A stretch of DNA of 64,000 nt from Arthrospiribacter ruber (GTDB lineage: Bacteria; Bacteroidota; Bacteroidia; Cytophagales; Cyclobacteriaceae). The stretch is from positions 1 through 64,000 of the forward strand of contig NZ_RPHB01000003.1 in the NCBI RefSeq assembly GCF_019343195.1, given 5' to 3'. Both the position numbers and the translations under genes were made by a program. The notes below the pieces were generated by a model, which did no database searches, was not told where the DNA came from, and saw only the letters and a program-made list of their open reading frames with translations. Position 1 is the stretch's first letter; each line of letters starts with the position of its first letter. Positions 52,775 to 59,966 of this stretch are shown piece by piece.

Positions 52775-54532
52775 ATGACCATCAACAGATTATTTGATCT
52801 TATACCTCATCAGATTGCTACTTACGATAAAGAAGTAGCTTTGGCTCAAAAATTAAACGGAGAATGGAAAACCTATTCTTCCAGAGACCTTAAGAAAATT
52901 GTAGACAACTTGGGTCTGGCTTTTTTAGCCTCAGGAATAGACCAAAATGATAAAGTGGCCATCATTTCCAACAATAGGCCTGAGTGGAATTTTGTGGATT
53001 TGGCATTACAGCAGATAGGAGCGATTTCTGTTCCTATGTATCCCACCATTTCAGCAGACGATTACAAATATATTTTTGAACATGCGGAAGTAAAGCAGGT
53101 TTTTGTTGGAGATTTAGATATCTATCGAAAAGCCACTGAAGCTGCTACAGGTACACCTATCAGAATATTTTCCTTTGACCAAATAGAGGGATGTGAATAT
53201 TGGGAGGATTTTTTGGCAAGCGGAGAGAGTGGTGATTTGGCTAACTTAGAAGAAAGGAAAGAATCCATACAGAGCAATGACCTCTTTACTATCATTTACA
53301 CTTCCGGTACTACAGGCAGGCCAAAAGGAGTCATGCTGACTCACGGAAATGTCATCCACAATCTTTTGGCTATAGAGGATAGGGTAATAGTGGAGAAGGG
53401 TCAGTCATCCGCTCTGAGTTTCTTACCTCTATGCCATATTTATGAAAGGACTGGTTCATTTTGTTTCCTCTACATGGGTATTTCAATTTATTATGCTGAG
53501 AGTATGGAAACAATTGGGGACAATCTCAAAGAGATCCAACCACATATTTTCAATACTGTTCCCAGGCTTTTGGAGAAGGTATATGACAAGATTGTGTCAA
53601 AAGGATATGAACTCACCGGTTTGAAAAAATCACTTTTCTTTTGGGCTTTGAATCTCGGACTGAAATATGAGCCGAATAAAAATCAAGGATGGTGGTACAA
53701 TTTTCAATTGAAAATTGCCAATAAAATCATATTCAGTAAATGGAGAGAAGCGCTTGGCGGAAACATTGCACAGATCAATTCAGGTGCTTCAGCACTACAA
53801 CCAAGATTGGCAAGGGTATTTTGGTCTGCACAGATTCCTGTATGTGAGGGATATGGCCTTACCGAAACATCCCCAGTGATTTCTGCATCTGTCTGTAACC
53901 TAGATGATATTCGGATAGGTATGGTAGGAAAAATAGTGAAAGATGTGGAAGTAAAAATCGCAGAGGACGGAGAGATCCTGGTAAAAGGACCAAATGTCAT
54001 GCAAGGCTATTACAAACAGCCCGATCTTACTGCTGAAGTAATTGATGAAACAGGCTGGTTCCATACAGGAGATATTGGAGAAATTCACGAAGGCGTTTAC
54101 CTGAAGATTACTGATAGAAAAAAGGAAATGTTCAAAACCTCTGGCGGCAAATATATAGCTCCTCAACCAATGGAAAATAAATTCAAAGAATCTGCTGTTA
54201 TTGAACAGATCATTATTGTGGGAGAAAATAAGAATTACCCTGCAGCACTCATTGTACCCAGCATTACAGGACTGCAGGATTGGTGTAAGCACAAAGACAT
54301 CCCTTATACCAATGATGAGGAAATGCTGCAAAAAGAAGAAATCATTGACAAGTTTCAAAAAGAAATTGATTCCCTAAATAAATACTTCGGAAAATGGGAA
54401 CAGGTCAAAAAGTTTAAGATTCTTAAAGAACAATGGAATATAGAAACTGGTGAACTTACCCCAACAATGAAACTTAAAAGAAGGGTAATTCATCAGAAAT
54501 ATGCCAGCGAAATAGAAACACTTTACAATTAG
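52775..54532 (+). CDS. fadD: Long-chain fatty-acid-CoA ligase
   Basis: 585 residues, ANL superfamily. The AMP-binding loop IIYTSGTTGRPKGVMLTHGN (about 171-190) is complete. Further blocks are LPLCHIYERTGSF, EGYGLTETSPVIS and GWFHTGDIGEI, with the C-terminal domain from about 465. It activates fatty acids to acyl-CoA for the beta-oxidation genes downstream. A hairpin terminator follows 65 bp after the stop, so it is likely transcribed apart from marR-fadN. Homologues in this phylum are also called AMP-dependent synthetase. Confidence 0.9.
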   Translation: MTINRLFDLIPHQIATYDKEVALAQKLNGEWKTYSSRDLKKIVDNLGLAFLASGIDQNDKVAIISNNRPEWNFVDLALQQIGAISVPMYPTISADDYKYIFEHAEVKQVFVGDLDIYRKATEAATGTPIRIFSFDQIEGCEYWEDFLASGESGDLANLEERKESIQSNDLFTIIYTSGTTGRPKGVMLTHGNVIHNLLAIEDRVIVEKGQSSALSFLPLCHIYERTGSFCFLYMGISIYYAESMETIGDNLKEIQPHIFNTVPRLLEKVYDKIVSKGYELTGLKKSLFFWALNLGLKYEPNKNQGWWYNFQLKIANKIIFSKWREALGGNIAQINSGASALQPRLARVFWSAQIPVCEGYGLTETSPVISASVCNLDDIRIGMVGKIVKDVEVKIAEDGEILVKGPNVMQGYYKQPDLTAEVIDETGWFHTGDIGEIHEGVYLKITDRKKEMFKTSGGKYIAPQPMENKFKESAVIEQIIIVGENKNYPAALIVPSITGLQDWCKHKDIPYTNDEEMLQKEEIIDKFQKEIDSLNKYFGKWEQVKKFKILKEQWNIETGELTPTMKLKRRVIHQKYASEIETLYN

Positions 54533-54597
54533 ATAGAATTTTTTTGAGAAACTAATTTTGTGTAAATCAGTTTTCATAAAATAAATACCCTTATAAA

Positions 54598-54635
54598 AAC
54601 TATATTCTGTAATAATTCAGAATATAGTTTTTTTT
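54598..54635 (+). terminator. Terminator of the acyl-CoA ligase gene
   Basis: AACTATATTCTG (54598-54609) pairs perfectly with CAGAATATAGTT (54618-54629) around an 8-nt loop, then a T run. Confidence 0.82.
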
Positions 54636-54662
54636 ATTGGCGTAAACTGAGATTTAAATTTC

Positions 54663-54705
54663 TTATGCATGCATAACTTTTTTTGATTTTAGTATGCATG
54701 CATAC
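54663..54705. promoter_or_regulatory. Two palindromic operators upstream of marR
   Basis: TTATGCATGCATAA (54663-54676) and GTATGCATGCATAC (54692-54705) are perfect 14-bp palindromes with the same core TATGCATGCATA, centres 29 bp apart (almost three helical turns). The second lies inside the promoter spacer. Their size and symmetry fit a MarR-type dimer, so autoregulation of the fad operon is likely. Confidence 0.75.
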
Positions 54706-54716
54706 AATATTTTTTG
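54682..54716 (+). promoter_or_regulatory. Possible promoter of the marR-fad operon
   Basis: TTTG at 54682-54685, then TATTTTTTG at 54708-54716, which is TAnnTTTG with one extra base. Spacer 22 bp. The downstream operator covers the spacer. The start ATG is at 54737. Confidence 0.45.
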
Positions 54717-54736
54717 TAAATTAGACCTTCATTATT

Positions 54737-55219
54737 ATGCCTATGAAACGCGAAGAAACAGTTGATTACCATATAAAGAGTGCCTGGCATGCGATTTCAA
54801 GGATGTACAACCAACAAGCAGCCCAGGAAGACTTTACCACTTCAATAGGCTTTGTATTGATCAATATCAATTCCAAAGAAGGAACCCCGGCAACAAAGAT
54901 TGCCCCTTTGATGGGTCTTGAAGCCAGAAGCCTGACCAGAATGCTGAAAAGCATGGAAGAAAAAGGCCTGATTTTCAAGAAACCTGATCCTATTGACAAA
55001 AGGTCTGTCAGGATTTTCCTGACAGAAGAAGGAAAAAGAAAAAAAGAAATTTCTGTCAAAACCATCAAGACATTCAACCTCTTGGTAAGAGAACACGTGA
55101 GTGAAGATGAGCTGGATGCTTTTTTCACGGTATTCCAGAAAATCAGTCATGTTATAGATAAAATAAATTCCGAAACATTAAACCCTAATACGTACGACAA
55201 AAAAGTCTACGAACTCTAA
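54737..55219 (+). CDS. MarR-family transcriptional regulator of the fad operon
   Basis: 160 residues; a second ATG two codons in (54743) could be the start. The winged-helix part runs from about 30 to 115: ATKIAPLMGLEARSLTRMLKSMEEKGLI holds the recognition helix, and the wing is DPIDKRSVRIFLTEEGK. The flanking helices give the dimer interface. Two perfect palindromes stand just upstream, and fadN starts 12 bp downstream. By position it most likely represses fadN-fadA-fadE and itself until an acyl-CoA or fatty acid ligand binds; the ligand is inferred. Confidence 0.88.
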   Translation: MPMKREETVDYHIKSAWHAISRMYNQQAAQEDFTTSIGFVLININSKEGTPATKIAPLMGLEARSLTRMLKSMEEKGLIFKKPDPIDKRSVRIFLTEEGKRKKEISVKTIKTFNLLVREHVSEDELDAFFTVFQKISHVIDKINSETLNPNTYDKKVYEL

Positions 55220-55231
55220 ACCAATAATTTT

Positions 55232-57637
55232 ATGAAAAGAACCATTAAAAAAGTTGCCATTTTAGGTTCAGGAGTCATGGGATCAAGAATAGCCTGCCAC
55301 TTTGCCAACATCGGTGTTGAGGTATTGTTGCTTGATATTGTACCCAGAGAACTGAGCGAAGAAGAAAAAAAGAAAGGACTCAGCATGGACGATAAAGCTG
55401 TCCGAAACAGAATTGTCAATGAGGCATTTCAGAATACGCTAAAAGCAAAACCAGCTTCCTTATATGACAAGTCCTACGCTAGTCGTGTTTCTTTAGGAAA
55501 TTTTGACGATGATCTTCCCAAAATAAAAGACTTTGACTGGGTAATAGAGGTGGTCGTAGAAAAGCTTGAAATCAAACAATCTCTTTTCGAAAAAGTAGAA
55601 AAACACCGTAAACCTGGAACGCTCATTACTTCCAATACTTCCGGAATTCCTATGCATCTGATGTGTGAAGGAAGGTCAGAAGACTTCCAGGTCAATTTTG
55701 CAGGAACACACTTTTTCAACCCACCCAGATATCTGAAACTCCTGGAAATTATTCCTGGACCAAAAACAGATCCTGGAATCGTAGACTTTTTGATGGATTA
55801 TGGAGATAGGTTTTTGGGTAAAGAAACCGTGCTCTGTAAAGATACCCCGGCTTTTATTGCCAATAGAATAGGTGTCTATGCCATCATATCCGGCATGCAT
55901 GCCATTGAAAAAATGGGATTGGGTGTGTCAGAAGTGGACAAACTCACCGGAACAGTGATAGGAAGGGCCAAGTCTGCCACATTCAGAACAATGGACGTGG
56001 TAGGTCTTGATACTACGGTCAATGTAGCCAACAACCTATATAAGACATTGGAGCATGATGAATCACGCGACAAATTCAAGCTTCCCAAAATCGTAGAAAA
56101 GCTATATGAAAATAAATGGTGGGGAGATAAGACCGGTCAGGGTTATTTCAAAATGATCCGACATAAGGATGGTACCAAAGAACTCAAGGAAATTGATTTT
56201 GAAACCTTTGAATATAAAGATGCCGAAAAGCCAAAATTTAAAGCTCTTGAAGCGTCCAAAGAAATTGATGACTTGAAAAAGAGGATCAAATTCCTCGTAA
56301 ATTTTGATGACAAGGCAGGGGAGTTTTATAGGACTACATTTTATGATTTATTCAAGTACTGCTCCCACAGAATTCCTGAAATCTCTGATGAGTTGTACAG
56401 AATAGATCAGGCTGTATGTGCAGGCTTCGGATGGGAATATGGTCCTTTCGAAAACTGGGACATTTTAGGTGTGAAAGAGACTGTGGAAAAAATGGAGGCT
56501 GCAGGAGAAAAAGTTGCTCCATGGGTACATGAAATGTTGGAAGCGGGTCATACCTCATTTTATAAAGTGGAAGCCGGACAGCGCATGTACTATGACATTC
56601 CTTCAAAATCCTATAAACCTATTCCAGGTACAGAAGACTTTGTCATTCTGGAAACTTTGAAGGCAGCAGATAAAAAGCTTTGGAGCAATGCAGGATCCTC
56701 CATCTATTATCTCGGCGATGATGTCCTGGGCTTAGAGTTCCATACCAAGATGAATTCCTTAGGACAGGAAGTGATAGAAGGGATCAATACGGCCATTGCC
56801 ATGGCTGAGAAATCTTATAAAGGATTGGTGATCGGCAATGAAGGTCAAAACTTCTCTGCGGGTGCCAATTTGGCCATGCTGTTCATGTTCGCAGGAGATC
56901 AGGAGTTTGATGAAATCAATCTAATGATTGCAGGGTTCCAAAAAACAATGATGCGGGCACGCTATTCATCAGTGCCTGTTGTCGTGGCTCCTCACAACAT
57001 GGCTCTAGGTGGAGGTTGTGAGCTGTCTCTGCATGCCGATGCAGTACAGGCACACGCAGAACTTTACATGGGTCTGGTTGAATTCGGTGTAGGTTTGATT
57101 CCTGCAGGAGGAGGTACCAAAGAAATGACCCTTCGTTTTTCCAATGAATCCAAAGAGGGTGATGTGGAATTGAACAGGTTGCAAGAGTACTTTATGAACA
57201 TTGCTACAGCTAAAGTCTCCACTTCTGCAGCAGAGGCCAGAGGTCTTGGATACCTACAGGTAAAGGATGCTGTGACACTCAACAGAAAGAGACAACTGGC
57301 AGAAGCGAAATCCAAAGTCCTTTCACTCTATGATGCAGGCTATTCGCAACCAGTAGAGCAAACCAATATTAAGGTTTTGGGAAAAACATCCTTGGCCTTG
57401 TTTGAAGCTGGAATCACAGGTATGTTATATGGAAAATACATTTCAGAGCATGATGCTAAGATTGCCAGGAAACTTGCCTGGGTAATGTCAGGAGGAGACC
57501 TTTCCTCTCCGACAGAAGTCAGCGAGCAATACCTTCTGGATCTTGAAAGAGAAGCTTTCCTAAGTCTTACCGGTGAGAAAAAGACCCTTGAAAGAATACA
57601 TAGCATTCTGTTTAAAGGTAAACCGCTTAGGAATTAG
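55232..57637 (+). CDS. fadN: 3-hydroxyacyl-CoA dehydrogenase/enoyl-CoA hydratase, FadN type
   Basis: 801 residues. The dehydrogenase comes first: NAD site VAILGSGVMGSRIACHFA (about 8-25), then 3HCDH C-terminal domains up to about 470 (THFFNPPRYLKLLEIIPG). The enoyl-CoA hydratase part is C-terminal (about 510-700), with VIGNEGQNFSAGANLAML forming the oxyanion region and LGGGCELSLHADAV. This order is the reverse of E. coli FadB and matches B. subtilis FadN. It carries out the hydration and the NAD-linked oxidation steps of beta-oxidation. It is followed by the heptad-flanked cassette rather than directly by fadA. Confidence 0.93.
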   Translation: MKRTIKKVAILGSGVMGSRIACHFANIGVEVLLLDIVPRELSEEEKKKGLSMDDKAVRNRIVNEAFQNTLKAKPASLYDKSYASRVSLGNFDDDLPKIKDFDWVIEVVVEKLEIKQSLFEKVEKHRKPGTLITSNTSGIPMHLMCEGRSEDFQVNFAGTHFFNPPRYLKLLEIIPGPKTDPGIVDFLMDYGDRFLGKETVLCKDTPAFIANRIGVYAIISGMHAIEKMGLGVSEVDKLTGTVIGRAKSATFRTMDVVGLDTTVNVANNLYKTLEHDESRDKFKLPKIVEKLYENKWWGDKTGQGYFKMIRHKDGTKELKEIDFETFEYKDAEKPKFKALEASKEIDDLKKRIKFLVNFDDKAGEFYRTTFYDLFKYCSHRIPEISDELYRIDQAVCAGFGWEYGPFENWDILGVKETVEKMEAAGEKVAPWVHEMLEAGHTSFYKVEAGQRMYYDIPSKSYKPIPGTEDFVILETLKAADKKLWSNAGSSIYYLGDDVLGLEFHTKMNSLGQEVIEGINTAIAMAEKSYKGLVIGNEGQNFSAGANLAMLFMFAGDQEFDEINLMIAGFQKTMMRARYSSVPVVVAPHNMALGGGCELSLHADAVQAHAELYMGLVEFGVGLIPAGGGTKEMTLRFSNESKEGDVELNRLQEYFMNIATAKVSTSAAEARGLGYLQVKDAVTLNRKRQLAEAKSKVLSLYDAGYSQPVEQTNIKVLGKTSLALFEAGITGMLYGKYISEHDAKIARKLAWVMSGGDLSSPTEVSEQYLLDLEREAFLSLTGEKKTLERIHSILFKGKPLRN

Positions 57638-57654
57638 ACGAAAGGAAAGAGATA

Positions 57655-57703
57655 CAAGAACCAAGATACAAGAACCAAGAATCAAGAATCAAGAATCAAG
57701 AAG
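57655..57703 (+). repeat. Left heptad array of cassette 1
   Basis: Seven direct 7-bp units: CAAGAAC, CAAGATA, CAAGAAC, three CAAGAAT, CAAGAAG. The array starts 17 bp after the fadN stop. Confidence 0.85.
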
Positions 57704-57746
57704 AAAAGGGAGGAAGAATAGATTGAAAACCATAGTTTGAAAGAGT

Positions 57747-58118
57747 ATGAAAAGTAAACATAACTTCAAAAATCTCAAAGTTTGGCAAAAGTCAGTTGAT
57801 TTAGCAGTAAAGGTTTACCACTTGACAAATGAATTTCCTTCTGATGAAAAGTTTGGTATGACTTCGCAAATGAGGAGGGCAAGCGTTTCAATCCCTTCAA
57901 ATATTGCAGAAGGTTCTGCCAAAAGTACTTCGAAAGCTTTCCTAAACTCTCTTGACATAAGCATTGGAGAAAGTTATGAACTGGAAACGCAAGCAATCAT
58001 AGCAAATAAGGTAGGCTTGTTAGAAACTGAAAAATTTAGTCAGTTAAATTCAGATATTAGTGAAGTACAAAAAATGATAAATGGGTTCAAATCGAAATTG
58101 GATACCAATCCTTTTTGA
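57747..58118 (+). CDS. Four-helix-bundle protein (TIGR02436/S23 type), cassette 1
   Basis: 123 residues. The family blocks are clear: FKNLKVWQKSVDLAVKVYHLT, FGMTSQMRRASVSIPSNIAEG and ISIGESYELETQ. The same fold is encoded in intervening sequences of 23S rRNA genes of some bacteria and is related to Avd of diversity-generating retroelements. Function of the free-standing genes is unknown; a role in nucleic-acid binding is inferred. It lies in the fadN-fadA gap with inverted heptad arrays on both sides. Confidence 0.88.
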   Translation: MKSKHNFKNLKVWQKSVDLAVKVYHLTNEFPSDEKFGMTSQMRRASVSIPSNIAEGSAKSTSKAFLNSLDISIGESYELETQAIIANKVGLLETEKFSQLNSDISEVQKMINGFKSKLDTNPF

Positions 58119-58149
58119 ATTTCAATGATGAAGTCTGAATTTCTGCTAG

Positions 58150-58177
58150 TCTTGTTTCTTGGCTCTTGTTTCTAGAC
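58150..58177 (-). repeat. Right heptad array of cassette 1 (inverted)
   Basis: On plus TCTTGTT, TCTTGGC, TCTTGTT, TCTAGAC; on minus these read NNCAAGA, the same type as the left array. Ends 58 bp before the fadA ATG. Confidence 0.8.
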
Positions 58178-58235
58178 TCATAAACTTAAATAATCATTAG
58201 TTAATCAATAAACCTCAATTTAGAAACAATCAAAT

Positions 58236-59411
58236 ATGGAAGCATACATAGTAAACGGATATAGATCGGCGGTAGGAAAGGCCAAAAAAGGTGGCTTTAG
58301 GTTTTACCGTCCCGATGACCTCGCATCTGATGTCATCAAGCACCTGGTGTCCAACACCCCTGGATTGGAAAATAAAATGGTCGATGACCTGATAGTCGGC
58401 AATGCTATTCCTGAAGCAGAGCAGGGAATGCAGATGGGTAGGATGATTTCCCTATTGGCTTTAGGGGTGGATAATCCAGGCTTTATCATCAATAGATATT
58501 GCGGATCTGGACTAGAAGCCATTGCATTGGCAGTAGGAAAGATTAAAGCTGGAATGGCCGATTGCATTATCGCAGGTGGTACAGAATCCATGTCTCTATT
58601 GCCTATGATGGGTTATAAGACTGCCCTTAATTGGAACATTGCATCCAAGACTCCTGATTACTATCTAAGTATGGGCCTCACAGCAGAAGAGCTCGCCAAG
58701 GAATACGATATCACTAGGGAAGATTCAGATGAATTTTCCGTTCGCTCCCATGACCGTGCTTTGGCAGCTTTGGAGCAGGGCAAATTCAAGGATGAAATCG
58801 TACCGGTAGAAGTAGAAGAAACCTATCTGGACGAAAAAGGAAAAAGAAAAACCAGAAAATATACTGTAGATACGGACGAAGGACCTAGAAAAGGGACTTC
58901 TATGGAAGGACTTTCCAACCTGAGAGCAGCATTTAAGCAAGGTGGACAAGTAACTGCAGGTAATTCTTCACAGACATCTGATGGGGCTGCATTCGTAGTG
59001 GTCATGTCAGAAAGGTTGGTAAAAGAACTCAACTTAGAGCCAGTAGCCAGAATGATGTCTTATTCAGTCGCCGGGGTAGAGCCAAGGATTATGGGAATTG
59101 GTCCTAAAGAAGCCGTTCCAAAAGCACTCAAGCAGGCAGGATTGACTTTGGATAAAATCGATTTGGTAGAACTCAATGAAGCTTTTGCTGCACAGGCACT
59201 TGCTGTTATCAAATCATTGGACATGGATATTGACAAAGTAAATGTCAATGGTGGAGCGGTGGCATTGGGTCACCCACTTGGATGTACAGGAGCCAAGCTA
59301 TCCGTACAACTGTTCAATGAGCTTCGTCGACAGAACAAGAAATATGGCATGGTTACCGCCTGTGTAGGTGGTGGACAGGGAGTAGCGGGAGTTTTTGAGC
59401 TGCTTAAATAG
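58236..59411 (+). CDS. fadA: Acetyl-CoA acyltransferase (thiolase)
   Basis: 391 residues, thiolase length. The nucleophile is Cys89 in NRYCGSGLEAIA. His in ALGHPLGCTGAKL (near 347) and Cys in TACVGGGQG (near 378) complete the active site. It cleaves 3-ketoacyl-CoA in the last step of beta-oxidation. The gene sits between the two heptad-flanked cassettes. Its stop codon TAG (59409-59411) is the first three bases of the left array of cassette 2. Confidence 0.94.
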   Translation: MEAYIVNGYRSAVGKAKKGGFRFYRPDDLASDVIKHLVSNTPGLENKMVDDLIVGNAIPEAEQGMQMGRMISLLALGVDNPGFIINRYCGSGLEAIALAVGKIKAGMADCIIAGGTESMSLLPMMGYKTALNWNIASKTPDYYLSMGLTAEELAKEYDITREDSDEFSVRSHDRALAALEQGKFKDEIVPVEVEETYLDEKGKRKTRKYTVDTDEGPRKGTSMEGLSNLRAAFKQGGQVTAGNSSQTSDGAAFVVVMSERLVKELNLEPVARMMSYSVAGVEPRIMGIGPKEAVPKALKQAGLTLDKIDLVELNEAFAAQALAVIKSLDMDIDKVNVNGGAVALGHPLGCTGAKLSVQLFNELRRQNKKYGMVTACVGGGQGVAGVFELLK

Positions 59412-59443
59412 ACTTAAGACTTTAGACCCAAGACACAAGACTG
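59409..59443 (+). repeat. Left heptad array of cassette 2
   Basis: TAGACTT, AAGACTT, TAGACCC, AAGACAC, AAGACTG, exact 7-bp register. The first three bases are the fadA stop codon. Confidence 0.85.
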
Positions 59444-59547
59444 GATTTATTTCTGAGCCTTCTTTTTGGGGAAATGTTACCAGTAAGATAATAGGTATAT
59501 CAATAAGCAAACTTTGATTCTTTTTGTAAAATCTGAAATTTCACACT

Positions 59548-59904
59548 GTGCACAATTATAAAGAGCTAAATGTTTGGAAAAGGGGAATAAAGCTTACTAC
59601 GGAAATTTATAAAGTTTCCGAGCTTTTTCCTTCTGAAGAGAGGTTTGGACTTACTTCACAAATTAGAAGGAGTGCAGTTTCCGTTCCATCAAATATTGCT
59701 GAAGGTGCTGGTCGAAGAACAGATGGTGAATTTATAAATTTCTTAGGAATTGCTCATGGATCAATTTGTGAATTGGAAACCCAATTGTATGTGGCATATG
59801 AATTAGGTTTTATTGATGACAAGAGATTCAATATTGTAACTTCAGAAGTAAGCGATATACAAAGGATGCTTTATTCATTGATTTTAAAATTCGAAAAAAT
59901 ATAG
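59548..59904 (+). CDS. Four-helix-bundle protein (TIGR02436/S23 type), cassette 2
   Basis: 118 residues from a GTG start. YKELNVWKRGIKLTTEIYKVSE, FGLTSQIRRSAVSVPSNIAEGAGRR and IAHGSICELETQLYVAYELGFID are the family blocks, the same positions as in cassette 1 but only partly identical, so the two are not a recent duplication. The basic patch in AEGAGRRTDGE could bind nucleic acid (inference). Function unknown. Located between fadA and fadE within inverted heptad arrays. Confidence 0.88.
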   Translation: MHNYKELNVWKRGIKLTTEIYKVSELFPSEERFGLTSQIRRSAVSVPSNIAEGAGRRTDGEFINFLGIAHGSICELETQLYVAYELGFIDDKRFNIVTSEVSDIQRMLYSLILKFEKI

Positions 59905-59928
59905 TGGCATAGGCGTAAGATGCTGCTT

Positions 59929-59963
59929 GTCTTATGTCTTACGTCTTATGTCTAACGTCTACT
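59929..59963 (-). repeat. Right heptad array of cassette 2 (inverted)
   Basis: On plus GTCTTAT, GTCTTAC, GTCTTAT, GTCTAAC, GTCTACT; on minus NNAAGAC-type units as in the left array. The fadE ATG follows at 59967. Confidence 0.85.
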
Positions 59964-59966
59964 AAT

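Larger units (their letters stand above)
57655..58177. mobile_element. Candidate heptad-flanked four-helix-bundle cassette 1
   Basis: Between fadN and fadA. A left array of seven 7-bp units (CAAGANN) at 57655-57703 and an inverted right array of four units at 58150-58177 enclose a single gene (57747-58118). The arms can pair: 57652-57673 against 58150-58171 gives 19 of 22 matches. No transposase or long exact terminal repeat is present, so mobility is inferred from the layout and from a second copy of the same plan at 59.4 kb. Confidence 0.5.
59409..59963. mobile_element. Candidate heptad-flanked four-helix-bundle cassette 2
   Basis: Between fadA and fadE. The left array has five units (AAGACNN/TAGACNN) at 59409-59443 and the right inverted array five units (GTCTNNN) at 59929-59963; between them is one gene at 59548-59904. 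The element fills the whole gap: the first heptad contains the fadA stop and the last ends 3 bp before the fadE ATG. Same plan as cassette 1 but with a different heptad (AAGAC against CAAGA) and a diverged protein. Confidence 0.5.

Noticed and set aside
57655-57703. Heptad array as a CRISPR array
   Set aside because: Units are 7 bp with no spacers of constant length and no cas genes in the window.
59934-59966. N-terminal extension of fadE from the ATG at 59934
   Set aside because: These eleven codons are translated heptad repeats (cassette arm); the family N-terminus starts at 59967.
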